Assembly (NCBI GenBank): GCA_900542525.1
Contig: UQNZ01000005.1
Coordinates: 62,001-126,000 of the forward strand
Reading direction: 5' to 3'
DNA length: 64,000 bases
Origin: an uncultured Eggerthella sp.
GTDB taxonomy: Bacteria > Actinomycetota > Coriobacteriia > Coriobacteriales > Eggerthellaceae
Shown: one piece after another, positions 51,060 to 59,378 of the stretch
Numbering within the stretch: position 1 is the stretch's first letter
Layout: each line of letters opens with the position of its first letter
Notes under the pieces: generated by a model
The model's database searches: none
Told to the model about the DNA's origin: nothing
What the model saw: the letters and a program-made list of their open reading frames with translations, nothing else
Position numbers and translations under genes: made by a program

Positions 51060-52055
51060 ATGGCTGTAACCATCTATCACGAGCAGGACGCAAATCCCGA
51101 GCTCATCCAGGGTAAGAAGATCGCCGTTATCGGCTATGGCTCTCAGGGTCATGCTCATGCGCTGAATCTGAAGGATTCTGGTTGCGATGTGCGCGTTGGT
51201 CTGCGTGAAGGTTCCAAGTCTTGGCAGGCTGCAGAAGAAGCGGGCCTCAAGGTCATGACTGTTGCAGATGCTGCAAAGGAAGCAGATCTCATCATGATCC
51301 TCGCTCCCGATGAGAAGCAGGCAGAGATCTACGAAGAGAGCATCGCTCCTAACCTGAACTCTGGTGATACGCTCGCATTTGCTCATGGTTTTAACATTCA
51401 CTTTGGTTATATCAAGCCACCTGCAGATGTTGATGTCATCATGATCGCTCCTAAGGGTCCAGGTCACATGGTTCGCCGTGTTTATCAGGAAGGTGCAGGC
51501 GTTCCGTGCCTCATCTGTGCTGAGCAGGATGCTTCCGGTCAGGCTATGGATGTTGCGCTCTCTTACGCATGGGGCATCGGCGGTGCTCGTGCAGGCGTTA
51601 TCGAGACCACGTTCAAGAACGAGACCGAGACCGACCTCTTTGGCGAGCAGGCAGTGCTTTGCGGTGGTCTTACCTCCCTTATCCAGGCTGGCTTCGAGAC
51701 CTTGGTTGAGGCAGGTTATCCGCCCGAGATGGCATACTTCGAGTGCTTCCACGAGGTTAAGCTCATCGTCGACCTTATGTACGAAGGCGGCATGAAGAAC
51801 ATGCGCTACTCCATCTCTAACACCGCTGAATATGGCGATTACTATGCTGGCGAGAAGGTCATCACCGACGCTTCTAAGGCAGCCATGAAAGAGATCCTGA
51901 AGCGTATCCAGGACGGTTCGTTCGCTGACGAATTCATCGAGGATTCCAAGAACGGCCAGAAGAAGCTGCTCGCAAACCGCGAAGCCGAGAACGCTTCTCA
52001 GATCGAAGAAGTGGGCGAGACCATTCGCTCTCTCTTCAGCTGGATCCAGAAATAA
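51060..52055 (+). CDS. ilvC: Ketol-acid reductoisomerase
   Basis: Class I enzyme, 331 residues, that isomerises and reduces acetolactate or acetohydroxybutyrate with NAD(P)H. The Rossmann motif is GYGSQGHAHALNLKDSG (about 25-41). The cofactor loop reads RVGLREGSKSW, in line with NADPH use. Metal and catalytic residues lie in GVIETTFKNETETDLFGEQAVLCGG. Codon use is strongly biased toward common codons, so expression is probably high. A terminator follows at 52079. Confidence 0.97.
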   Translation: MAVTIYHEQDANPELIQGKKIAVIGYGSQGHAHALNLKDSGCDVRVGLREGSKSWQAAEEAGLKVMTVADAAKEADLIMILAPDEKQAEIYEESIAPNLNSGDTLAFAHGFNIHFGYIKPPADVDVIMIAPKGPGHMVRRVYQEGAGVPCLICAEQDASGQAMDVALSYAWGIGGARAGVIETTFKNETETDLFGEQAVLCGGLTSLIQAGFETLVEAGYPPEMAYFECFHEVKLIVDLMYEGGMKNMRYSISNTAEYGDYYAGEKVITDASKAAMKEILKRIQDGSFADEFIEDSKNGQKKLLANREAENASQIEEVGETIRSLFSWIQK

Positions 52056-52078
52056 GTTCGACCTCACATCGATCTTTC

Positions 52079-52109
52079 AAAATGAGCCCTCTTGTAGGGC
52101 TCATTTTTT
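52079..52109 (+). terminator. Intrinsic terminator after ilvC
   Basis: A perfect 12-bp stem AAAATGAGCCCT/AGGGCTCATTTT with a 5-base loop and a T tract. Confidence 0.95.
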
Positions 52110-52151
52110 ATTCGGCGCAAATGACAAACTACCCGGTCGTTCGGCATCTTG

Positions 52152-52181
52152 TTGTCGAGAGCAGGTAGTCTCGTTTATGAT
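52152..52181 (+). promoter_or_regulatory. Candidate promoter of serA
   Basis: TTGTCG, an 18-base spacer and TATGAT, 55 bases before the serA start and beyond the ilvC terminator. Confidence 0.4.
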
Positions 52182-52235
52182 TACAAAAGAAGAAAACACG
52201 AAGGTCGTGTTCAATGCGATGAACAGGGAGTTCTT

Positions 52236-53828
52236 ATGGCGCAGAAGATCTTGATCACAGAAGAGATCGTTCCAGCAGGTATCGAGATCCTGAAAGAGAA
52301 GGGATACGAGGTCGATTGTAAGTTTGATCTTTCCCGTGAGAAACTGCTCGACATCATCGAGGACTACGATGCACTCATCGTGCGTTCCGCAACGAAGGTC
52401 GATCGCGAGATATTCGAGATCGGCAAGAAGCTGCGCGTGGTCGGTCGTGCTGGTGTGGGCATCGATAATATCGACATCGAAGCTGCTAATGCCTATGGTG
52501 TGATCGTATGCAACGCGCCCGTTTCGAATACCGTCTCGGCTGCCGAACACACGATGGCGCTCATGCTCGCAGCAGCACGTAATGTGGCAGCAGCGGATGC
52601 CTGCATGAAAGCTGGCGGTTGGAATCGCCGCGATTTCACGGGCACCGAGCTTTACCACAAAACGCTCGCCATCTTCGGTCTCGGTCGCATCGGCGGGCTC
52701 GTGGCTGATCGCGCTCATGCGTTCGGCATGGAAGTCATCGCCTACGACCCGTATTGCTCGCGTGAACGTGCTGGCCAGCTGGGCGTTACGCTCTACGATA
52801 CGATCGAAGATATCTTGCCTCTCGCAGATTTCATCACGGTGCATACGCCGGCTACCGATGAGACCATCGGCATGTTCGGCCCCGAAGAGTTCTCTCAGAT
52901 GAAGGATGGCGTCATCCTCGTGAATGTGGCGCAGGGCGGCATCTACGACGTTAAAGCGCTTTCGGATTTCGTGGCAGCAGGGAAGGTGGCAGCCTGCGGC
53001 ATCGATGAATGGACCGAGCAACCTTGCTACGATAGCCCGCTTCATGAATTCAAGCAGGCCACTATCACGCCGCATCTCGGTGCGCTCACGCGTGAGGCGC
53101 AGTATCGTGCCGGCACGCAGATCGCCGAATACGTGGATGAGGGCCTGAAGGGTTCGGTCGTGCCCACCTCGGTCAATGGCTCCTATATCTCAAGCGAAGA
53201 CCTTGAACTGCTCGCGCCCTACGCGCAAGTTTGCAAACTTATCGGCTCGATGCTCTCTCAAGTGAAGCGTGGCGAATTGCCGGCAGTGTTTTCGGTTACC
53301 ACGGCTGGTGTGCTCGCAGGGCTCGACACGGGTTACTTGAGCGCAAGCGTGCTCGATGGCTATCTGCTTGGCAAGACCCGTGCGCGCGTAACGCCTACCA
53401 CTGCAGACACGATCGCCCAACGTCATGGCATCCGTATCGAGCATCATTCCAACGCTGATGCACTTGAATACTCTTCGAGTGTCGAGGTTGCTGCCGATGG
53501 CGCTTCGATCGTGGGGACTATCTCGGGCCTTGCGCACACGCCACGCATCGTCTCGTTCATGGGTTACCAATGCGACCTCACACCTGCAAAGCACGTGCTT
53601 ATCATGCAATATGCTGATTCGCCCGGACGTGTGGGCACGATCGGCACGATCCTTGGCAATGCGAATGTGAACATCACTACCATGCAAGTGAGCACCGCCG
53701 AAGACTCCGATCTGGTCATGGTGTTCATGAACATCGAATCAGCGCTCACTGAAGAAGTGCTCAACCAACTTCAAACGATTGACAACCTGCAAGCTCTTTG
53801 GCTCGTAGACCTCGAAGCAACCGATTGA
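52236..53828 (+). CDS. serA: D-3-phosphoglycerate dehydrogenase homologue with altered catalytic residues
   Basis: Long-type SerA of 530 residues, the size of the M. tuberculosis enzyme: a substrate/NAD domain (Rossmann motif GLGRIGGLVADRAHAFG about 148-164), an intervening domain (about 320-450) and a C-terminal ACT domain (VLIMQYADSPGRVGTIGTILGNANVNITTMQVS). Family members use a catalytic Arg, Glu and His. Here the NxARGG motif reads NVAQGG (Q233) and the EP motif reads EQPCYDSPL with Q262 at the Glu position, while His280 (TPHLGA) is kept. The loss of both Arg and Glu is unusual and may change activity. The start is set by GGGAG 6 bases before the ATG at 52236. Confidence 0.85.
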   Translation: MAQKILITEEIVPAGIEILKEKGYEVDCKFDLSREKLLDIIEDYDALIVRSATKVDREIFEIGKKLRVVGRAGVGIDNIDIEAANAYGVIVCNAPVSNTVSAAEHTMALMLAAARNVAAADACMKAGGWNRRDFTGTELYHKTLAIFGLGRIGGLVADRAHAFGMEVIAYDPYCSRERAGQLGVTLYDTIEDILPLADFITVHTPATDETIGMFGPEEFSQMKDGVILVNVAQGGIYDVKALSDFVAAGKVAACGIDEWTEQPCYDSPLHEFKQATITPHLGALTREAQYRAGTQIAEYVDEGLKGSVVPTSVNGSYISSEDLELLAPYAQVCKLIGSMLSQVKRGELPAVFSVTTAGVLAGLDTGYLSASVLDGYLLGKTRARVTPTTADTIAQRHGIRIEHHSNADALEYSSSVEVAADGASIVGTISGLAHTPRIVSFMGYQCDLTPAKHVLIMQYADSPGRVGTIGTILGNANVNITTMQVSTAEDSDLVMVFMNIESALTEEVLNQLQTIDNLQALWLVDLEATD

Positions 53829-53848
53829 CGGTTTTTCCAGTCAAGCAA

Positions 53849-54005
53849 AAGCAGCACTTCCCAATGAGGTACTGAACGAACTCTGAGCCCGCACACTTAA
53901 TTTGTAATAGGTTGTCCGAAGCAGTGAAGCGCATCGCTTATCTGACTTGCTCGGATAAGCGATAGCGAAAACGGGTGAGTGAAGACCTCATTGGGAGCGC
54001 TGCTT
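53849..54005 (+). ncRNA. ssrS: Structured RNA with 6S-like architecture
   Basis: A long-range closing stem pairs 53849-53870 with 53985-54005 (AAGCAGC/GCTGCTT and TCCCAATGAGGT/ACCTCATTGGGA, 19 bp with a small internal loop). An apical hairpin ATCGCTTATC/GATAAGCGAT (53933-53963) is separated from it by a large bubble. This closing stem-bubble-apical stem layout is that of 6S RNA. The 5' bubble strand has CTGAGCC and the 3' strand GAAAACGGG, both reminiscent of the E. coli RNA. No clear promoter or terminator is seen, so strand and exact ends are uncertain. Call is by structure, not by database match. Confidence 0.5.
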
Positions 54006-54120
54006 ACAGTATCTCATGTAAAATTTTGCAGCCATTTGACGCAATAAGATTCGCTAGTGCGTTTGGCGGGTAATCTTGTGATGTTTTCGCCGTTTCTCTT
54101 GCTGCGCGCAAGGAGTGCTG

Positions 54121-54129
54121 TGCTATACT
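54121..54129 (+). promoter_or_regulatory. Promoter of rpsA (extended -10)
   Basis: TGC-TATACT, an extended -10 element. A leader of about 137 bases follows, containing the hairpin TCTGCC/GGCAGA (54137-54154), a possible target for S1 autoregulation. Confidence 0.5.
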
Positions 54130-54272
54130 TACGCAGTCTGCCACGTATGGCAGATGTTTTGTATTGGACCTGCGAGACATGTTTGTTGTAAGCACCCGTT
54201 TCGAGTGCGACATACATGGTAAATGTAACTGCAATCATGAGCAAAGGTCCCCGTATTTGAAAGGGGTCCGTT

Positions 54273-55433
54273 TTGACCGACATTAAAAACACGTCCGTTA
54301 TTGAATTCGACGACATTTCAGAAGATGAAATGAACAAGATGATCGATGGAACGCTTACGGAATTCGATGAAGGCGATCTCATCGACGGTACCGTTGTCAA
54401 GATCGAGCATGATGAAGTGCTCGTTGATATCGGATTCAAGAGCGAAGGTGTTATTCCTGCTCGTGAACTTTCTATCCGCAAAGACGCCGATCCTTCTGAG
54501 GTCGTTGAGCTGGGCGATCGCCTCGAGGCACTTGTTCTCCAGAAGGAAGACAAAGATGGCCGTCTCATCCTCTCCAAGAAGCGCGCAGAGTACGAGCGTG
54601 CTTGGATTCAGGTCGAGGACAAATTCAAGGCTGGCGAAGTGGTCACCGGTGAAGTTATCGAAGTCGTTAAGGGTGGTCTTATCCTCGATATCGGTCTGCG
54701 TGGCTTCCTGCCGGCATCTCTCGTCGATCTCCGCCGCGTGAAGGATCTTACCGCTTATCTGGGCACCGAGATCGAAGCACGCGTCATCGAGATGGATCGC
54801 AACCGCAACAACGTCGTTCTTTCTCGTCGTGTTCTTCTCGAAGAAGGCCGCAAGAACGAGCGTGCAGAGATCCTCGAGAAGCTCTCGAAGGGCATGCGCC
54901 TCAAGGGCACCGTTTCCTCCATCGTCGACTTCGGCGCATTTGTCGACCTCGGCGGTATCGATGGTCTTATCCACATCTCCGAGCTCTCTTGGAGCCATGT
55001 CAACCATCCTTCTGAGGTCGTTAAGGTCAATGAAGAGGTTGAGGTTGAGGTACTCGATGTCGATCTGCAGCGTGAGCGCATCTCCCTTGGTCTCAAGCAG
55101 ACCACGGAAGATCCCTGGATCAAGCTCGTTGAGGTCTATCCGGTCGACACCATCGTTGATGGTCGCGTAACCAAGATCGTTCCGTTCGGTGCCTTCATCG
55201 AACTGGGCGACAATGTGGAAGGCCTCGTTCACATCTCTGAGATGGCCATGAAGCACATCGACTCACCGAACCAGGTTGTGAGCGTTGGCGATGAAGTGAA
55301 GGTCAAGGTCATGGACGTGAACACCGACCGTCGTCGTATCTCGCTCTCCATGAAGGCAGCTGCTGAAGACCTTGGTATCGAGATCGATGTTGATGAACCC
55401 GAGCCGAAGGAAGAAGCCGAAGACGCTGAATAG
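54273..55433 (+). CDS. rpsA: 30S ribosomal protein S1
   Basis: A 386-residue S1 with four S1 RNA-binding repeats (roughly residues 30-100, 117-182, 200-270 and 285-355), e.g. GDLIDGTVVKIEHDEVLVDIGFKSEGVIP, LKGTVSSIVDFGAFVDLGGIDGLIHISELSW, and VDGRVTKIVPFGAFIELGDNVEGLVHISEMA. Four repeats are typical of actinobacteria (six in E. coli). Translation starts at TTG, fixed by AAAGGGG six bases upstream; the acidic N-terminus reads TDIKNTSVIEFDDISEDEMNK. The C-terminal end is also acidic. Confidence 0.95.
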   Translation: MTDIKNTSVIEFDDISEDEMNKMIDGTLTEFDEGDLIDGTVVKIEHDEVLVDIGFKSEGVIPARELSIRKDADPSEVVELGDRLEALVLQKEDKDGRLILSKKRAEYERAWIQVEDKFKAGEVVTGEVIEVVKGGLILDIGLRGFLPASLVDLRRVKDLTAYLGTEIEARVIEMDRNRNNVVLSRRVLLEEGRKNERAEILEKLSKGMRLKGTVSSIVDFGAFVDLGGIDGLIHISELSWSHVNHPSEVVKVNEEVEVEVLDVDLQRERISLGLKQTTEDPWIKLVEVYPVDTIVDGRVTKIVPFGAFIELGDNVEGLVHISEMAMKHIDSPNQVVSVGDEVKVKVMDVNTDRRRISLSMKAAAEDLGIEIDVDEPEPKEEAEDAE

Positions 55434-56562
55434 TCCTAAGGCACATATTGCACTAGGTTTGAGCGGCGGGGTTGATAGCGCAACCTCAGCCGCTCTTCTT
55501 TTGTCGCAGGGTTACCGCGTGGCGGGGGTGACCTGTGTCTTCAATGATGCTGATGCGGGAACAGCATCCGAGAAGTCGAGCACGATCGCTGCGGCTGAAT
55601 CGGTGTGTCGTGCGCTCGGTATCGATCATGTGGTCTATGACGTGCGCGAAGTTTTTCGTGAACAGGTGATCGCTCCTTTCATTACCGACTGCGCGCAAGG
55701 TCTTACCCCCTCACCATGCGTGACCTGCAATCGGTTCTGCAAGATCCCCGTGCTATGTCAAGCAGCCGATGAGCTGGGTTGCGAGAAGATCGCAACTGGC
55801 CATTACGCGCGAGTGGTAGAGGACACGGCGTTTCACCGGTTTGCACTCAAGCGCGCGCTCGATGAAACGAAGGACCAAACCTACATGCTCTCTTTGCTCA
55901 CGCAAGATCAGCTCTCGCGTTTGGTGCTGCCTTTGGGAGGGTATACCAAGCAAGAGGTACGCCAATATGCGCTTGATCAGGGAATACCAGTTGCTAAGCG
56001 CCCTGATAGCCAAGACCTTTGCTTCGTGGCGGGGGATTATCGCGACTTTCTGGTAGAGCAAGGCATCATGGATGATCCGGGTCCTATCATCACATTCGAT
56101 GGGGAAGTGGTGGGCACACATCACGGCATCCATCATTTCACGCTCGGACAGCGAAAAGGCTTGGGCGTTGCGTTGGGGGAGCCTTATTTTGTGGTCGACA
56201 AGGATGCGCAAACGAAATCGATCACGATCGCTCCAAAGGATCGAGCGTTCATCTCAGCTGTTGAGGTACGCGATCTGAATTGGATGCTTCCTTGTCCTAG
56301 CGAGCCATGCAGTGTGAAGATCCGTTATCGTTCGAAACCAGCGCTCGCGCGCGTTGTCCCGCTTGGCACTAATAGCTCGCTTTATGCCGACCATTCATCT
56401 GACCATCAGGTTGAGGGAGCTCTTTCATTTGGCGCAGATCGCGTGCGCGTTGAATTCTTCGAGCTTCAGACCCTCACGGCGCCAGGTCAGTGTTGTGCGT
56501 TTTATCAAGGAAGCGTGCTCATAGGCGGTGGTATTATCGACACCGTAACATTTAGCGCGTAA
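55393..56562 (+). CDS. mnmA: tRNA-specific 2-thiouridylase MnmA
   Basis: Makes s2U34 in Lys, Glu and Gln tRNAs. It has the PP-loop SGGVDSATSAALLL, the first catalytic Cys in TPSPCVTCNRFCKI, the second in SQDLCFVAGDY, and the C-terminal barrel FTLGQRKGLGVALGEPYFV. The start is uncertain. ATG 55393 lies inside rpsA and adds about 24 residues before SGGVDS. A CTG at 55426 would give the more usual N-terminus and sits after GGAAGAAG. There is no gap to rpsA either way. About 389 residues from the ATG. Confidence 0.9.
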   Translation: MNPSRRKKPKTLNSPKAHIALGLSGGVDSATSAALLLSQGYRVAGVTCVFNDADAGTASEKSSTIAAAESVCRALGIDHVVYDVREVFREQVIAPFITDCAQGLTPSPCVTCNRFCKIPVLCQAADELGCEKIATGHYARVVEDTAFHRFALKRALDETKDQTYMLSLLTQDQLSRLVLPLGGYTKQEVRQYALDQGIPVAKRPDSQDLCFVAGDYRDFLVEQGIMDDPGPIITFDGEVVGTHHGIHHFTLGQRKGLGVALGEPYFVVDKDAQTKSITIAPKDRAFISAVEVRDLNWMLPCPSEPCSVKIRYRSKPALARVVPLGTNSSLYADHSSDHQVEGALSFGADRVRVEFFELQTLTAPGQCCAFYQGSVLIGGGIIDTVTFSA

Positions 56563-56643
56563 GATGCGTAGATGATCAAAATGTAAGGCAGAGAGACGTA
56601 GCGCACGATGAAGTGTGCTCGTTGGGCGTTCAAGGTGGCACCT

Positions 56644-57246
56644 ATGGCAAAACGTATCTTTATAACCGGCGGTATCGGGTCAGGGAAATCAACGTTGCTC
56701 GATTTTTTGAGCAGCCAGGGTGTTGCGACAATCGAAGCCGACAGAGTTGGTCACGAGGTGCTTACCTTTGCGGATACCAAAGCTGAATTGGCAGAGAAGT
56801 TCGGTAACGATATCTTCGATGATAAAGGCAATGTGATGCGTCCCGTTCTTGCGGCGAAAGCGTTCGTTTCTCCCGAGATGACCGCACTGCTCGATTCGGT
56901 TACCCTGAAGCGGGTGTATGCTGAATCGCTGCGTCAACTCGATGAGCTTGCGCAAACGCATGATTTTGTTGCGCTTGAGATGGCTATCCTCGACGGCCGC
57001 GATGATTTCTACAAGAACGCCGATGTGGTGCTTGCGGTGGTCACCACGCCGGAGGTACGTATCGCGCGCCTTGTCGGCCGTGGCCTCACCGAAGAAGATG
57101 CGCGCAATCGCTTGAAGAATCAGGTTCCCGACAGCAAACGCGAAGCGATCGCCGATGTGGTGTTCACCAATAATGGCACGATCGAGGACTTCAAGAATGA
57201 GATCGCGTTCTGGTGGGAGAGCTTCAAGAACGAGGCTGCAAAATGA
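56644..57246 (+). CDS. coaE: Dephospho-CoA kinase
   Basis: Last step of CoA synthesis, phosphorylating dephospho-CoA. The 200 residues begin with the P-loop KRIFITGGIGSGKSTLLDFLSSQGVATIEAD. The lid and base-binding region is RIARLVGRGLTEEDARNRLKNQV. The ATG at 56644 follows AAGGTGG and puts the P-loop at the expected position; the upstream ATG at 56608 is less well placed. The stop overlaps uvrB (ATGA). Confidence 0.94.
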   Translation: MAKRIFITGGIGSGKSTLLDFLSSQGVATIEADRVGHEVLTFADTKAELAEKFGNDIFDDKGNVMRPVLAAKAFVSPEMTALLDSVTLKRVYAESLRQLDELAQTHDFVALEMAILDGRDDFYKNADVVLAVVTTPEVRIARLVGRGLTEEDARNRLKNQVPDSKREAIADVVFTNNGTIEDFKNEIAFWWESFKNEAAK

Positions 57247-59363
57247 GTCACCTTCAGAATATCGATGGCACCCAGATGGAAGGGAAGCTGCCGGTCACGC
57301 GCCTTTCCAATCAGCCTTTCGAAGTGGTTTCCGAATTCGAGCCAGCTGGCGATCAGCCAGAAGCGATCGAGCAGCTTGCGAAGAATATCGAAGCAGGCAT
57401 GCGCTACCAAACTTTGCTCGGTGTTACGGGGTCAGGGAAGACCTATACGGTTGCAAAGACGATCGAGGCCATCCAGCGTCCTACGCTCATCCTGGCTCCG
57501 AACAAGACGCTCGCGGCTCAGCTTGCAGCCGAGCTTAAAGAGTTCTTTCCGAACAATGCTGTGGTCTACTTCGTTTCGTACTACGACTATTATCAGCCGG
57601 AAGCCTATGTGCCTACCACCGATACCTTCATCGAAAAGGATGCTTCCATCAATGAAGAGGTTGAGAAGCTGCGTCATGCGGCAACTTCCGCCTTGCTCTC
57701 GCGCCGCGATGTGATCGTGGTCGCTTCGGTATCTTGCATCTACGGTATTGGTTCTCCTGCTGAATATGCGGGCATGGCTGTGTTCTTGGATAAGGAAGTC
57801 GAGCAGGATCGCGACGAGCTCATCATGAAGCTTATCGATATCCAATACGATCGTAACGATTATGATCTGCAGCGTGGAACATTCCGTGTGCGTGGCGATG
57901 CGCTCGACATCTTTCCGCCGTATTCCGACAATCCGCTCCGTGTGGAATTTTGGGGCGACGAGATCGAACTCATCGCTGAAGTCGATAAAGTAACTGGGGA
58001 GGTCATCACCGAATTCGAGGCGCTTCCTGTTTGGCCGGCAACGCACTATGTAGCATCGCGCCCTGCGATCGAACGATCGCTTGATACGATTCGTACTGAA
58101 CTTCAACAGCGCTTGGAAGAGTTCAATAAAGAAGGTAAGTTGCTCGAAGCGCAGCGCTTGGAAATGCGCACTACCTACGACCTTGAGATGATCGAGACCA
58201 TGGGCTTCTGCTCGGGCATCGAGAACTATTCACGCCATCTCGACGGACGTGCTCCTGGGGTGCCTCCTTATACGCTCATCGACTATTTCCCGGAAGACTT
58301 CGTTTGTTTCATTGATGAAAGTCACGTAACGGTGCCGCAGGTACGCGGCATGTATGAAGGTGACCGCTCGCGCAAGACCACGCTTGCAGAACACGGCTTC
58401 CGCTTGCCATCTTGCTTGGACAATCGTCCTCTACGCTTCGATGAATTCGAAGAGCGCATCCCACAGTTCATCTATACCTCTGCCACGCCTGGCGATTATG
58501 AGGAACGCGTGAGCGAGAGCGTGGTCGAGCAGATCATCCGCCCGACCGGACTTCTCGATCCAAAGATCACGGTGAAGCCGATCAAATCGCAGATCGACGA
58601 CATTATCGACGAAGCGAAAATCCGTGTGGCGAAGAAGGAGCGCGTGCTCATCACTACGCTCACCAAGCGCATGGCTGAAGACCTTACTGAATACTTGCTC
58701 GATCAAGGCGTAAAAGCGCGCTATATGCATTCCGATATCGGCACGATCGAACGCGTCGAAATCCTGCGTGACTTGCGCTTAGGTGAGTTCGATGTGCTCG
58801 TAGGCATCAACCTGTTGCGTGAAGGCCTCGACCTACCAGAGGTTTCACTCGTAGCCATACTTGACGCCGACAAGGAAGGTTTCTTACGCAATCATCGTTC
58901 GCTCATCCAGACGATCGGCCGTGCAGCGCGTAATGCTGAAGGCGAGGTCATCATGTACGCCGATGTGAGGACCGATTCGATGGATCGTGCCATTAAGGAG
59001 ACCGAACGCAGACGTTCGCTCCAGATTGCCTTCAACGAAGAGCACGGCATCGTGCCTACCACCATCCGCAAAGGCATCAATGATATCACCGATCAGCTGG
59101 GTGGCGATGACGATCGGAGCGCTGAAGAAGTCAATCGTGAGCTTGCGAACCTCTCTCGTGGTGAGGTCATGCGCGTTATCTCCGATATGGAGAACGAGAT
59201 GATCGCAGCATCGCAGGCGATGGATTTCGAGAAGGCAGCTACCCTGCGCGATGAGATCGTATCCCTGCGCATCCAGCTCGAAGGAAAATCCGAGACCGAC
59301 GTTATGGGCGAGTTAAAGAAAACCGCCCGCAAGGGATCAGCTTACGGGCGGTGCAAACGCTAG
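57243..59363 (+). CDS. uvrB: Excinuclease ABC subunit B
   Basis: DNA damage-verification helicase of nucleotide excision repair. 706 residues: Walker A LLGVTGSGKT (about 57-66), the damage-probing beta-hairpin YYDYYQPEAYVP (about 112-123), the helicase motifs DESH and RAARNAEGEVIMYAD, and a C-terminal UVR motif (EMIAASQAMDFEKAATLRDEIVSLRIQLEG) that binds UvrC/UvrA. Translation is coupled to coaE. Its last codons contain the terminator of the convergent ppk gene. Confidence 0.97.
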   Translation: MSHLQNIDGTQMEGKLPVTRLSNQPFEVVSEFEPAGDQPEAIEQLAKNIEAGMRYQTLLGVTGSGKTYTVAKTIEAIQRPTLILAPNKTLAAQLAAELKEFFPNNAVVYFVSYYDYYQPEAYVPTTDTFIEKDASINEEVEKLRHAATSALLSRRDVIVVASVSCIYGIGSPAEYAGMAVFLDKEVEQDRDELIMKLIDIQYDRNDYDLQRGTFRVRGDALDIFPPYSDNPLRVEFWGDEIELIAEVDKVTGEVITEFEALPVWPATHYVASRPAIERSLDTIRTELQQRLEEFNKEGKLLEAQRLEMRTTYDLEMIETMGFCSGIENYSRHLDGRAPGVPPYTLIDYFPEDFVCFIDESHVTVPQVRGMYEGDRSRKTTLAEHGFRLPSCLDNRPLRFDEFEERIPQFIYTSATPGDYEERVSESVVEQIIRPTGLLDPKITVKPIKSQIDDIIDEAKIRVAKKERVLITTLTKRMAEDLTEYLLDQGVKARYMHSDIGTIERVEILRDLRLGEFDVLVGINLLREGLDLPEVSLVAILDADKEGFLRNHRSLIQTIGRAARNAEGEVIMYADVRTDSMDRAIKETERRRSLQIAFNEEHGIVPTTIRKGINDITDQLGGDDDRSAEEVNRELANLSRGEVMRVISDMENEMIAASQAMDFEKAATLRDEIVSLRIQLEGKSETDVMGELKKTARKGSAYGRCKR
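59312..59352 (-). terminator. Terminator of ppk, embedded in the 3' coding end of uvrB
   Basis: On the - strand a 12-bp stem (ACCGCCCGTAAG/CTTGCGGGCGGT, one mismatch) with a 7-base loop is followed by TTTTCTTTAA. The hairpin lies wholly within the last codons of uvrB; on the + strand no T tract follows, so it should act only on ppk. Confidence 0.8.
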
Positions 59364-59378
59364 ACTAGTTTCACTGGC

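Noticed and set aside
51018..52067. 349-codon open frame antisense to ilvC
   Set aside because: Fully overlaps a certain gene and has no recognisable domains; a by-product of codon bias.
53825..53844. Hairpin TTGAC/GTCAA at the end of serA as a terminator
   Set aside because: Short stem and no T tract after it on either strand.
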